The notes: generated by a model not told the origin, from the sequence alone. Numbered from the stretch's first letter, positions 9,586-19,262 are shown. The stretch is DNA of 64,000 nt from CAWGXG01 sp963826505 (GCA_963826505.1 CAWGXG010000007.1:248001-312000), one strand, 5' to 3'. Numbers and translations: made by a program.

Positions 9586-9663
9586 GCGCGGGGTGTGCAA
9601 ATTTGCGCGACGCCGCACAATGCGCGCCCGTTTGTACAATTTCCACGAAGTTAGTCAGGGTTA

Positions 9664-9692
9664 TTGACAGCACCCCAGCCTTGTGCTAAGCT
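9664..9692 (+). promoter_or_regulatory. Promoter of the aromatic amino-acid operon
   Basis: TTGACA at 9664-9669, 17 bases, TAAGCT at 9687-9692. The same hexamer pair with the same spacing precedes the FmdB gene at 45688. A ribosome site GAGGAG at 9704-9709 and the leader ATG at 9722 follow. Confidence 0.6.
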
Positions 9693-9721
9693 GTGCCTGT
9701 TATGAGGAGTTAACAGGCCCT

Positions 9722-9856
9722 ATGTCCAAGCGCACTGCCCCCGTCAATTTGCCAACACTCGCCCCGCGTGTCGACGCGTGGGTGTGGTTTGGCTACTATT
9801 ATTTTGGGGGCGATATAGCGGATCTGGGCGTGGCAGCCTGCGGTGCAAACCGCTAA
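9722..9856 (+). CDS. Aromatic-rich leader peptide of the aro operon
   Basis: A 44-codon open frame starting ATG at 9722 and ending TAA at 9854-9856. Residues 20-28 read WVWFGYYYF: two Trp, two Phe and three Tyr codons in nine. No other part of the frame is unusual. GAGGAG lies 12 bases upstream. Such runs of regulatory codons are the hallmark of ribosome-mediated attenuation (trp, phe, his leaders of enterics). Stalling here when charged aromatic tRNAs are scarce would alter folding of the RNA before the terminator at 9881. The frame is too short for the usual gene callers. Confidence 0.8.
   Translation: MSKRTAPVNLPTLAPRVDAWVWFGYYYFGGDIADLGVAACGANR
9840..9853 (+). promoter_or_regulatory. Hairpin with GNRA loop at the end of the leader frame
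   Basis: GCGGT (9840-9844), loop GCAA, ACCGC (9849-9853): a perfect 5-bp stem closed by a GNRA-class tetraloop. It overlaps the last codons of the leader peptide. It could be the pause or competing hairpin of the attenuator; the alternative pairing was not worked out. Confidence 0.45.
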
Positions 9857-9880
9857 CCCCTCAAGAGGGTCGAAATCGAA

Positions 9881-9908
9881 GGGCGCTGACACACTCAGCG
9901 CCCTTTTT
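9881..9908 (+). terminator. Attenuator terminator of the aro operon
   Basis: GGGCGCTGA (9881-9889), loop CACAC, TCAGCGCCC (9895-9903), then TTTTT (9904-9908). A perfect nine-base stem with U tract, 25 bases after the leader stop codon and 58 bases before the aroH start. Being inside the operon leader, it must be bypassed for aro expression. Confidence 0.85.
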
Positions 9909-9965
9909 CGTTATTAACCCGGTTTGATAGAGTGTTTTGAGCATGGAACAAAAGGAGCCGCCACC

Positions 9966-10388
9966 GTGAGTGACCCAGTCTCATCCCAGCCGATGCGCTG
10001 CCAGGGCGTGCGCGGCGCGATTACTGTAGACGACAACACCGCCGAGGCGATTCTCGCCGGCACACGCGAAATGCTGACGGCCATTGTCGAGGCCAATCAC
10101 ATCGACGTGGACGCCATCGGCGGCGTGTATTTCACGACGACGGTCGATCTCAACGCCGAATATCCCGCCGTGGCAGCGCGGGAGATCGGCTGGCAGGATG
10201 TCGCGATCATGTGTGCGCACGAAATGGCCGTCCCTGGCGGACTGCCGCGCTGCGTGCGCGTGATGGTGCTGTGGAACACCACCTGCGCCCCACACGACAT
10301 CCGGCATGTGTATCTGCGCGAAGCCCGCCAACTGCGGCCCGACCGCGCCGCCGAAAGTATCGGCGCGCCCAGCCCATCAGCCCATTAA
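9966..10388 (+). CDS. aroH: Chorismate mutase, AroH class
   Basis: About 140 residues. AroH-class mutases are trimers that convert chorismate to prephenate. The motifs CQGVRGAITVDDNT (with the active-site Arg), GVYFTTTVDLNAEYPA.AAR and CVRVMVLWNT (second Arg) are present. The GTG at 9966 is chosen because AGGAG lies at 9953-9957; an upstream in-frame codon at 9924 lacks one. It is the first structural gene after the attenuator and supplies both the Phe and Tyr branches. Confidence 0.9.
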   Translation: MSDPVSSQPMRCQGVRGAITVDDNTAEAILAGTREMLTAIVEANHIDVDAIGGVYFTTTVDLNAEYPAVAAREIGWQDVAIMCAHEMAVPGGLPRCVRVMVLWNTTCAPHDIRHVYLREARQLRPDRAAESIGAPSPSAH

Positions 10389-10485
10389 CGCTGTGGCGCG
10401 CATTGTGAACTGAGTGGCATCGTCCGGATTTTTGGGTTCACACGTAGTGGCCGATCACCAACATCCAGATCAGGAGATAGATCCC

Positions 10486-11523
10486 ATGATAGTCGTCATG
10501 TCCGTCAATGCCAGCGCCCGCGAAATCTCGGATGTGATCGCCCGCATCCGGGCCATGGGTTACGATGTTCATCTCTCCGAAGGCAAAGAACGCACCATCA
10601 TCGGTGTGATCGGGCGCGGCCGCCCGCTTGACCGCGATTCCCTGAGCCTGCTGCCCGGTGTGCAGGACGTCATGCCGGTGACGCATCCTTATAAAATCGC
10701 CAGCCGCGAATACCATCCGGACGACACGCTCATCCCACTCAACGGGATCGAGGTCGGCGGGCCGAATCTGGCCATCATCGCCGGGCCGTGTTCGGTCGAA
10801 AGCCGCGAGCAAATCATCGAAACCGCGCACGCGGTCCGCGAAGCCGGAGCCACAGCGCTGCGCGGCGGTGCCTTCAAGCCGCGCACCTCGCCCTATGCCT
10901 TCCAGGGGCTGGGCGAAGAAGGGCTGCGTTACCTGGCCGAAGCGCGTGAAGCGACCGGCCTGCCCGTCGTCACCGAAGTGATGGACCCGCAGCTCGTGCC
11001 GCTGGTCTGCCAATATGCGGACGTGCTTCAGATCGGCGCGCGCAACATGCAGAACTACACGCTGCTGCACGCCGTGGGTGAAAGCCAGCACCCGGTGCTG
11101 CTCAAACGCGGCATGAGCAGCACCATGGAAGAGTTGCTGATGGCCGCGGAGTACATTCTAAGTCACGGCAACATGCGCGTCATGCTGTGCGAGCGCGGTA
11201 TCCGCACCTTCGAGACCTACACGCGCAACACCTTCGACATCAACGCGATCCCGGTCATCAAGCATCTTTCGCACCTGCCCGTGATCGCCGATCCAAGCCA
11301 TGCCGTGGGCAAATGGGAATACGTCGAAGCGGTGGCTATGGCCGCCGTCGCAGCGGGCGCGGACGGGATCATTGTGGAAGTGCACACCGACCCCGCGAAC
11401 GCGCAATCCGATGGGCGGCAGTCGCTGACGCCCAAGCGTTTTGCGGACATGGTCGAGAAGATCCGGCTGTTGGCCGCCGTTGTTAATCGCAGTGTCGTAC
11501 GCCCGGAGCCAATCGTCGAGTGA
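10486..11523 (+). CDS. aroF: 3-deoxy-7-phosphoheptulonate synthase, type I-beta
   Basis: 345 residues. It condenses phosphoenolpyruvate with erythrose 4-phosphate, the first step of the shikimate pathway. Residues 1-75 are a ferredoxin-like regulatory domain as in the Thermotoga enzyme, which in that family mediates Tyr/Phe inhibition. The barrel has IAGPCSVES, GGAFKPRTSPYAFQGLG, QIGARNMQN, LKRGMSST and DPSHAVG. ATG 10486 with AGGAG at 10472-10476 is preferred to the in-frame codon at 10414. The stop overlaps the tyrA start (ATGA-type coupling). No frame break. Confidence 0.93.
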   Translation: MIVVMSVNASAREISDVIARIRAMGYDVHLSEGKERTIIGVIGRGRPLDRDSLSLLPGVQDVMPVTHPYKIASREYHPDDTLIPLNGIEVGGPNLAIIAGPCSVESREQIIETAHAVREAGATALRGGAFKPRTSPYAFQGLGEEGLRYLAEAREATGLPVVTEVMDPQLVPLVCQYADVLQIGARNMQNYTLLHAVGESQHPVLLKRGMSSTMEELLMAAEYILSHGNMRVMLCERGIRTFETYTRNTFDINAIPVIKHLSHLPVIADPSHAVGKWEYVEAVAMAAVAAGADGIIVEVHTDPANAQSDGRQSLTPKRFADMVEKIRLLAAVVNRSVVRPEPIVE

Positions 11524-12396
11524 TGTCTAAACCATCGTCCAAACCATTTGCGGAATGTCGCGTTCATATCGTGGGGTTAGGCTTGATGGGCGGGTCGCTG
11601 GCGCTGGCGCTGCGCGGGCACGTAGGGCGTATCACCGCCGAGGATATCATCCCCGGTGTGATCGAAGACGCCCAGGCGCGCGGCGTGATCGATGCGGCAG
11701 GCTCGACAACGCAGGCGGATGTCGTGGTGCTCGCCATCCCCACCCACGCCATCATCACCGCGATCCCCACGCTGGAACTCGCGCCGGGTACGCTGGTGAT
11801 CGACCTGGGCAGCACCAAAACGCGCATCTGCGACCAGCTCGACCGGCTGCCGCCGCACGTGATGGCGGTCGGCGGGCATCCCATGTGCGGAGTGGCCGAA
11901 AACGGCTATGCCAACGCGATTCGGCACGTTATACAAAGGAGCGCGTTTCGTGCTGTGCGAGACACGCCGCACCACCGACTCCGCGCGGGTGCTGGCCGAA
12001 GGGCTGGCGCGGGCGGTTGGCGCGCAGCCGCTGTGGATGGACCGGGCGCGCCAGGATCACCTCACCGCGCTGACCAGCCACCTGCCGCATTTGCTGTCGT
12101 TCGCGCTGATGCGGCTGGCGATGGACGGTTCCGAGGAAGACAGCGCCTTGTTCGAGCTGGCCGCGGGCGGTTTCGACGGCGCGACGCGCCTGGCTCGCAC
12201 CGATCGGCCATGATCGTCGGCATGTTCAGCACCAACGCGGCGGAAATTCGCCGCGGCTGCTGCCGAACTGCGCGCCTACCTGGATCACCTGGACGCGCTG
12301 TTGGAAGAACCCGGCGCGCTTGGCGAGGAACTGGGCGCGATTGTCGAGGCACGGCGGGCCTATACCACCCAATACGGGGAGCGGTTGATCACATGA
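11523..12396 (+). CDS. tyrA: Prephenate dehydrogenase, with three frame breaks
   Basis: The product, once joined, is a TyrA enzyme of about 290 residues that makes 4-hydroxyphenylpyruvate for tyrosine. The NAD-binding loop VGLGLMGGSLA is at residues 15-25 and GHPMCGVAENG lies near residue 120. Frame breaks fall near 11925, 12210 and 12252; each is mended by changing one base of a short run, after which LYKGARFVLCET and AMIVGMFSTNAAE read through. It overlaps aroF at the start and aroA at the end (ATGA). Confidence 0.85.
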
Positions 12397-13719
12397 GTAC
12401 AGCCCTGACAGCTATACGCGTGCGGCCCGGCGCGGGACTGCGCGGCACGGTACGCGTGCCGGGCGACAAGTCGATCTCGCACCGCGCGCTTGATGCTCGG
12501 CGCGCTGGCCGATGGGACGAGCCGGGTACGCGGCTGGCTGCCAGCGGGTGACACGCTGGCGACGCTGGGCGTCATACGCGCCCTGGGCGTGACCATCGAG
12601 CAGCCACGACGCGACCACGCTCACCGTCCACGGGCGCGGCCTGCACGGGCTGCAAGCGCCCGCCGCATCGCTGGACTGCGTCAACGCGGGGACGGCCATC
12701 CGGCTGCTGGCGGGGTTATTGGCCGGGCAGCCGTTCGAAAGTGTGCTAGACGGCAGCGAGCCAACTGCGCCGCCGCCCGATGCGCCGCATCACCGATCCG
12801 CTGCGCCTGATGGGTGCGCGCATCGACGACAGCCGACGGGCGCGCCCCGCTGCACATCCATCCGGCGGCGCTGCACGGCATCACCTACCCGCTGCCCGTC
12901 GCCAGCGCCCAGGTCAAGAGCGGCGTGCTGCTGGCGGGACTCTTCGCGGACGGCCCGACAACCGTGATCGAGCCAGGACCGGCCCGCGATCACACCGAGC
13001 GGATGCTGTCGCGGCATGGGCGCGCGGGTAGACGTGGACGGCGGGCACATCACGCTAACGCCCGGCGATCCACTGCGCGCCGCTGGACGTGACCGTGCCC
13101 GGCGATATGTCGTCGGCGGCGTTTCGTGCTGGTCGCAGCGCTGTTGGCCGCGGACGGCGCGGTATGCGTCGAGGGCGTCAACACCAACGCGACGCGCACG
13201 GGGATTGTGGATGTTCTCGCAGCGATGGGCGCGGAGATTGCCGCGATCGCGCCGCGCGACGAGGGCGGCGAGCCGGTCGCAGACCTGGCGCTGACGCAGG
13301 TGCGCGCTGCGCGGGAACGGCTGTCGGCGGCGACGTGATCGTGCGCGCCATCGACGAGTTCCCCGCGCTGATGGTCGCCGCGACGCAGGCCGAGGGCGAG
13401 ACGCTGGTCACGGATGCGGCCGAGCTGCGCGTCAAAGAGACGGATCGCATCGCGGTCATGGCCGGGGAACTGCGCAAGCTGGGCGCGACCATCGACGAAC
13501 GCGCCGGACGGTTTCCGCGTGCAGGGGCCGCAAGCGCTGCGCGGCGCGGCGGTCGAAGGGCACGACGATCACCGCATCGCGATGGCGCTGGTCGTGGCGG
13601 GTCTGCGCGCCGAGGGCGAAACCCTGGTGCGCGACGCCCGCTGCGTCGAGGATTCGTTCCCCGGCTTCGTCGAGACGCTCCAGGCGCTCGGCGCGGACGT
13701 GACGTGGAGCGCGGACTGA
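12393..13719 (+). CDS. aroA: EPSP synthase, with about ten frame breaks
   Basis: 3-phosphoshikimate 1-carboxyvinyltransferase, the sixth shikimate step. The pieces, in order, carry PGDKSISHRAL, DCVNAGTAIRLLAGLL, QLRRRPMRRITDPLRLMGA, QVKSGVLLAGL, PGDMSSAAF, VGGDVIVRAIDEFPALMVAA, ELRVKETDRIAVMA and EGHDDHRIAMA, which span the whole enzyme. Most breaks, for example at 12490, 12607, 12763, 12833, 13012, 13080, 13118 and 13505, disappear when one doubled base is removed. No motif is lost, so a sequence artefact is likelier than a pseudogene. It overlaps tyrA and aroE. Confidence 0.85.
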
Positions 13720-14560
13720 TGGACGGAGCAGCGCAGCGAGTCGGGTTGTTGGGCTGGCCGTTGGGGCACAGCATTTCGCCCGCGATGCACAACGCGGCCT
13801 TCGCCGCGCTGGGGCTGGACTGGCACTACGATCTGCTGCCGTTCCCGCCGGATGATCTCGCGGCAGCCGATAACACGGCTGGTCGAGCGCGAGCGGTTAT
13901 CGCGGCTTCAACGTGACGATCCCGCACAAGCGCGCCGTGCTGACTCACCCGCTGGTCAGGGAACAGTCGGAGGCGGTGCGCGCGATCGGCGCGGCCAACA
14001 CGCTGATCGTCCAGCCGGACGGATCGCTGCGCGCCGAAAACACCGATTGGCGCGGCTTCGCCGACGATCTCGCGGCACACGGCGTGACAATTCAGGGCGC
14101 GACCTGCCTGATCCTGGGCACGGGCGGCAGCGCGCAGGCGGTCTCCTTTGCGCTGCAACAGGGCGGCGCGGCGACCATCACCGCCATCAGCCGCGATCCG
14201 GGCGGGCGGCCCGGCGTGGCTCGCTACGCTGAACTGGCGCGACTGGCCCCGCGTGCGGACCTGATCGTCAACTGCACGCCGCTCGGCATGAGTCCGCGCG
14301 TCGAAGGATCGCCCTGGCCGGAGGAGGTGCCGTTTCCGCCGGGTGCCGTGCTGTACGATCTGGTCTATAATCCGCCCGTCACGCGCCTGATGCGGACGGC
14401 TGAGGCCGCCGGAGCGCGGGCGATCAGCGGGCTGGGGATGCTGGTCCGGCAGGCGGCGCTGGCTTTCGCGCTGTGGACCGGAGAGGCACCGCCGCTGGCC
14501 GTCATGCAGGACGCGGCACGACACGCTTTGAAAGAATTTGCTCCCCCTGGGGGGAACTAA
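13719..14560 (+). CDS. aroE: Shikimate dehydrogenase, with two frame breaks
   Basis: Reduces 3-dehydroshikimate with NADPH. The N-terminus has GWPLGHSISPAMHNAAF, then after breaks near 13867 and 13897 the reading continues FNVTIPHKRAV, GAANTL, NTDWRGFADDL and LGTGGSAQAVSF (nucleotide loop). The end has NCTPLGMSPR and DLVYNPP.T. Removing one C and one T restores a single frame. The ATG overlaps the aroA stop. tyrS follows 17 bases downstream. Confidence 0.87.
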
Positions 14561-14577
14561 CAGGAGTGAAACACGTT

Positions 14578-15873
14578 ATGACGCTGGTGAATACCGCCGA
14601 AAATCTCGTCGAGGAGCTGCGCTGGCGAGGGCTGATCCACAATATGTCCGAAGGGGCCGACGAAGTGCTCGCCAAGAGCAAGATCACGGCCTACATCGGC
14701 TTCGACCCGACTGCCGACAGCCTGCACGTCGGGTCGCTGCTGCCGATCATGGTGCTGGTCCATTTGCAGCGGCACGGCCACACGCCGATCGCGCTGGCGG
14801 GCGGTGGCACTGGTATGATCGGCGATCCGGGCGGCAAGACCAAAGAGCGCCAACTGCTGTCCGACGCCGATCTCGCGCATAACCTGGAGGGCATCAAGGC
14901 GCAGCTCGCGCATTTTCTGGAGTTTGACGGTGTCGAGAATCCGGCGCTGCTGCTCAACAACGCCGATTGGCTCGTCCCGCTGAACCTGATCGCCTTCCTG
15001 CGCGACGTCGGCAAGCACTTCACCGTCAATTACATGCTGGCCAAGGATTCGGTCAAGACCCGCCTGGAAAGCGAAGACGGCATCTCCTTCACCGAGTTCA
15101 GCTACATGCTGCTGCAATCCTATGACTTCCTGCGGCTGTATCTCGATCGCGGCTGCACGTTCCAGATGGGCGGCAGCGACCAGTGGGGCAACATCACCGC
15201 CGGGGCCGAGTTGATCCGCAAATGGACGGACGACGGCAAAGCCTACGCGCTGACGGTGCCGCTGGTCATGACCAACACGGGCGTCAAGTTCGGCAAGACC
15301 GAGGCCGGGGCCGTCTGGCTGGATGCCAAACGCACGTCGCCGTTTCACTTCTACCAGTTCTGGATCAACACGGCGGACGCGGATGTGATCCAGTACCTGA
15401 AGTTCTTCACGCTGCTCACGCGCGACGAGATCGCCGCGCTGGAGGAGTCCGTGCGCACTGAGCCGCACCGTCGCGCCGCCCAGGCCCGTCTGGCCGAAGA
15501 AGTCACGCGTACGGTGCACGGCGAGGAAGGTCTGCTCAAGGCTCAAGCCGCGACCGAAGTCCTGTTCGGCGGGCGCGAGCTGGAAGGCTTCGGCGCGGAT
15601 GATCTGCTGGACATCTTCGCCGAGGTGCCGTCGAGCGACATGCCCGCCGAAAGCGCGCCCGGCGAAGGCGTGAGTGTGGTCGACGCGGTCGTGGCCTGCG
15701 GGTTGGAAAATTCCAAGAAGGCAGCCCGCACGCTGATTGAGAGCGGCGGCCTGTACGTCAACAACCGCCGCGTTGACGACGTCAATGCGCGTCTCAGCCC
15801 CGCCGACGCGATCGACGGGCGCGTGCTGGTGCTGCGCAAGGGGAAGAAGTCGTATCATTTGCTGCGCATGTGA
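14578..15873 (+). CDS. tyrS: Tyrosyl-tRNA synthetase
   Basis: 431 residues, full length and unbroken. It charges tRNA-Tyr. The HIGH-type motif is LHVGS (about residues 50-54), the KMSKS-type loop is KFGKT (about 243-247), MGGSDQWGNI binds tyrosine, and residues about 360-431 are an S4 RNA-binding domain. ATG 14578 follows AGGAG at 14562-14566. Its place inside the aromatic operon agrees with the three Tyr codons in the leader peptide: low tRNA-Tyr charging would raise both tyrosine synthesis and its synthetase. Confidence 0.93.
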   Translation: MTLVNTAENLVEELRWRGLIHNMSEGADEVLAKSKITAYIGFDPTADSLHVGSLLPIMVLVHLQRHGHTPIALAGGGTGMIGDPGGKTKERQLLSDADLAHNLEGIKAQLAHFLEFDGVENPALLLNNADWLVPLNLIAFLRDVGKHFTVNYMLAKDSVKTRLESEDGISFTEFSYMLLQSYDFLRLYLDRGCTFQMGGSDQWGNITAGAELIRKWTDDGKAYALTVPLVMTNTGVKFGKTEAGAVWLDAKRTSPFHFYQFWINTADADVIQYLKFFTLLTRDEIAALEESVRTEPHRRAAQARLAEEVTRTVHGEEGLLKAQAATEVLFGGRELEGFGADDLLDIFAEVPSSDMPAESAPGEGVSVVDAVVACGLENSKKAARTLIESGGLYVNNRRVDDVNARLSPADAIDGRVLVLRKGKKSYHLLRM

Positions 15874-16037
15874 GCATATGCTGCGCGTGTGAGCTGCCCA
15901 CCCCCCGACCTCCTCTCCATACGGGCGCGTTTTGGACTTGCCCCGATTTAGTGGAGGGAGGGTCACCGCGACCGCAGGTCGCGTGGGGGATGGGGGCAAA
16001 CCTGTTCGCTGATCACTGTCTGCTCATTGGAGGTCCT

Positions 16038-17224
16038 GTGCTGCGCTATCTCACCGCAGGTGAAAGTCACGGCCCAGCGTTGACGGCCATCTTAGAAGGG
16101 CTGCCCGCCGGATTGCCGTTGGCTCCCGACGACATCGACCGCGATATGCAGCGCCGCCAGCAGGGTTACGGCAGCGGCGGACGCATGCAGATCGAGAGCG
16201 ATCACGCCCGCTTGACCGGCGGCGTGATGAACGGGCACACGACCGGCGGACCGGTCGGGCTGCTGATCGCCAACCGCGACTGGAAAAACTGGGCGGAGAA
16301 AGATATCACGCCCCTGGTCACGCCCCGCCCTGGTCACGCCGACCTGACCGGCGCGATCAAGTATGGCTACCGCGATCTGCGGCTGGCCCTGGAACGTTCC
16401 AGCGCCCGCGAAACGGCGGCCCGTGTGGCCGTTGGCGCGATCTGCAAGCGGCTGCTGGCCGAATTCGGGATCACAGTGGGCGGCTACGTGACCGAGATCG
16501 CCGGGCGAGATCGCGCACGTTCGACGATGATCCGCCCGATTACGCGGCACGCTGCGCCGCCGCCGAAGCCTCCGAAGTGCGCTGCCCGGACCCGGCGGCC
16601 TCGGAGCGCATTCAAGCGGCCATTCGGCAGGCCAAGATCGACAAAGACACGTTGGGCGGGGTGATCGAGGTCGCGGCGTGGGGACTGCCGCCCGGCCTGG
16701 GATCGCACGTCCACTACGACCGCCGCCTATCGGGGCGGCTGGCAGGCGCGGTATGCAGCGTGCAGAGCATCAAGGGCGTGGAGATCGGCCCGGCCTTCGC
16801 CAATACGCGGCGGCGCGGCACGCAGGTCCACGATCAGATGGCGCTGGATCCGGACGGGCACATCCGCCGCACGAGCAACCGCGCGGGCGGGCTGGAAGGC
16901 GGCATGACGACCGGGGAACCGCTGGTCGTGCGCGCCGCCATGAAGCCGATCAGCACCACGCTGACGCCGCTCGATTCGGTCAATCTCGCCACGGGCCAGC
17001 CCGATCACACCGTCTACGAGCGCAGCGACTTCTGCGCGACGCCGCGCGCCGTCGTGGTGATCGAGGCGGTGGTCGCTTTCGTGCTGGCCGACGAGCTGCT
17101 GATCAAGCTTGGCGGCGACAACCTGGACGAACTGCGCACCCGGTTCGTGGCGCTGCGCCAGAGCCACCTGGACGATCTGCCGATGGACAACACGCCCTGG
17201 CGGTTTGGTTATGAGTGGGAGTGA
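16038..17224 (+). CDS. aroC: Chorismate synthase, with two frame breaks
   Basis: Makes chorismate from EPSP with reduced FMN. GTG 16038 has GGAGG at 16030-16034. Motifs in order: TAGESHGPALTAILEGLPAG, RRQQGYGSGGRM, GGPVGLLIANRDWKNW, RPGHADLTGAIKYG.RD, ERSSARETAARVA, then, after breaks near 16505 and 16522, the LGSHVHYDRR, SIKGVEIG, NRAGGLEGGMTTGEPLVVRAA and RSDFCATPRA segments. Dropping one G and one T restores the frame. The stop overlaps the aroK start. The 164 bases between tyrS and aroC hold GC-rich filler similar to repeat family B but no gene. Confidence 0.88.
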
Positions 17225-17726
17225 TGGCGCCGCGCAACCTCGTGCTGGCCGGGTTCATGGGCACCGGCAAAAGCACCGTCGGGCGGCTGGTAGCGGCAGC
17301 GGCGCAAGCGCCGTTCGTGGATACGGACGCCATCATCGAAGCGCGCGCTGGACTGCACGATTGCCGAGATTTTCGCGCTGCGACGGCGAAGAGGCGTTCC
17401 GCCAGATCGAAGCGCAGGTCTGCCAGGAATTGGCCGCGAAGCGCGGACAGGTGATCGCGGTGGGCGGCGGCGCGCTGCTCGACCCGCATACGCGTGTCAG
17501 CCTTCCAGGCGCCGCAGCGTGATCGTCTGCGCTGACGTGCGACTGGCTGTGGTCATCTGGCGCGCGTGGGCGACGCTCCGGCGCGGCCCCTGTATATCGC
17601 GGACCGGGAGCGGTTGGCGCGGCTGCTGGCAACGCGCCGGAGCATTACGACCAGTTTGCCGCTATCATGTCGATACCGACACACCTGACGCCTCAGGCGG
17701 CCGCCGAGGAGGTAATCCGCTTATGG
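17224..17726 (+). CDS. aroK: Shikimate kinase, with several frame breaks
   Basis: Phosphorylates shikimate with ATP. Walker A reads FMGTGKSTVGR at residues 11-21, followed by FVDTDAIIE. After breaks near 17350 and 17375 the frame gives DGEEAFRQIE and AVGGGALLD, then PLYIADRERLARLLATR. The last part, LTPQAAAEEVIRLW, is typical of the C-terminus, but it then runs in frame into aroB. Either aroK and aroB are fused, as known in Thermotoga, or one surplus G at 17725-17726 hides a TGA/ATG overlap. Confidence 0.75.
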
Positions 17727-18811
17727 ATGCTACACGCTGAACGGCCCCTGCCGTTCACGATTCAGGGCGCGGACCGCGCCTACCCGGTCGTGATCCGGCC
17801 CGGCGCGCTGGCGGAGGATTTGCCCGCGTTCGTGGCCGCGCGCGGCTTCACCCGCGCGGTCGTGATCACCAACACCACGCTGGCGCCGCTGTATGGCGAA
17901 CGCGCTCGCCGCGCGCCTGCCGGGCGGCATCCTGATCGCCGTGCCGGACGGCGAAGCAGTACAAAACGCTGGACACGCTGCGCGAACATGTACGCGCGGC
18001 TGCTCGACGGCGGGCGCCGATCGCTCGACGCTGATCGTCGCGCTGGGCGGCGGCGTGATCGGAGGATATGGCCGGGTTTGCGGCGGCTACCTTCATGCGC
18101 GGCGTGGCGCTCGTCCAGGCTCCGACCAGCCTGCTGGCGATGGTCGACTCCAGCTGGGCGGCAAAGTCGGCGTCGATCTGCCGCAGGGCAAAAATCTGGT
18201 CGGGCGCGTTCAAGGACCCGCTGGCCGTGTTCGCGGACACGTGCACGCTTAGCCACGCTGCCGCGCCGTCGAGTTGCGCTGCGGGCTGGCGGAGATCGCT
18301 CAAGGCCGGGTTGATCGCTGATCCGCCGCTGCTCGATCACCTGCTGGCGCACGGATCGGCAGCCGATCGACGAGATCATCGCGCGGGCGGTCGCGGTCAA
18401 AAAGGCGCTCGTCGAGCAGGACCGGCTCGAAGGCGGGCGTGCGCGCTTATCTCAACCTGGGGCATACCTTCGGCCACGCGCTCGAACAGGTCAGCGGTTA
18501 CGCCTGGAAGCACGGCGAAGCGGTCGCGGCTGGGTTTGGTGGCGGCGGCGCGGCTGTCGGCGCGGCGCGGACTGTGCGCCCGGACGCTGGCGGCGACGGT
18601 TGAGCGGGCGGTTGGTCGCTGGGCCTGCCCGCGCGCTTCAGCGGCTACGATCCCGGCGCGCTGTGGGACGCCATGCAGCCACGATAAAAAATGGCGCGAC
18701 GGCGCGGCGCGCTTTGTCCTGCTGGAGGGCATGGGCGCAGCCGGTAATCGTCTCCGACGTGCCGCGCGACGAAGTGATCGCGGTGCTGGCGGAGCTGCGG
18801 GAGGACGATGA
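17727..18811 (+). CDS. aroB: 3-dehydroquinate synthase, with many frame breaks
   Basis: Second shikimate step, NAD- and metal-dependent. Pieces in order: PFTIQGADRAYPVVIRPGAL, RSTLIVALGGGVIG, DMAGFAAATFMRGV, QAPTSLLAMVD, GGKVGVDLPQGKNLVGAFKDP, KAGLIADPPLLDHL, LNLGHTFGHALEQ (metal-binding His), KHGEAVAAG and DKKWRDGAARFVLLEG. Together they cover the full enzyme. Breaks occur about every 100 bases between 17890 and 18780, mostly single-base. The exact stop is uncertain and is placed at the TGA overlapping the aroQ ATG. Confidence 0.8.
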
Positions 18812-19262
18812 ATATTCTGGTGCTGCACGGCCCAAACCTGAACTTGCTCGGCACGCGCGAGCCGGACGTCTACGGGCAGCGTGCACGCTGGACGACATCA
18901 ACGCGCGGCTGGAAGACTACGCGGCGGATCACGGCGCGACGCTGCGCATCCTGCAGAGCAACCACGAGGGCGCGCTGATCGACGCGCTGCACGCGGCGCG
19001 CGGCTGGGCGCAGGGCGTGATCATCAACCCCGGCGGTTACACGCATACCAGCGTCGCGCTGCGCGACGCGATCAGCGCGGTGGCGCTGCCCGCCATCGAG
19101 GTCCATCTGTCAAACATTCATGCCCGCGAGCCGTTCCGCCACACCTCGTTGATCGCGCCGGTTTGCCTGGGGCAGATCGGCGGCCTGGGCTGGATCGGTT
19201 ACCGGCTGGCGCTGGAAGCGCTGTTGGAGCGGGCGGCGTGCCAACGTGCGATCGGAATTTAA
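18808..19262 (+). CDS. aroQ: 3-dehydroquinate dehydratase, type II, one frame break
   Basis: About 150 residues, the usual size of the dodecameric type II enzyme. The N-terminus reads NILVLHGPNLNLLGTREP (with the active-site Tyr soon after in DVYG), followed by a break near 18888, then LQSNHEGALIDALH, INPGGYTHTSVALRDA, and EVHLSNIHAREPFRHTS with the catalytic His. It completes the set of seven shikimate-pathway enzymes in this operon. Start overlaps the aroB end. Confidence 0.85.

Noticed and set aside
12393..13719. aroA as a decayed pseudogene
   Set aside because: All motifs are intact and almost every break is a single surplus base, which fits sequence error better than decay. Reads are needed to be sure.
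14557..15999. 480-codon open frame on the minus strand opposite tyrS
   Set aside because: tyrS on the plus strand has all its motifs; the opposite frame is open because GC-rich codons rarely give stops, and its product has no recognisable domain.
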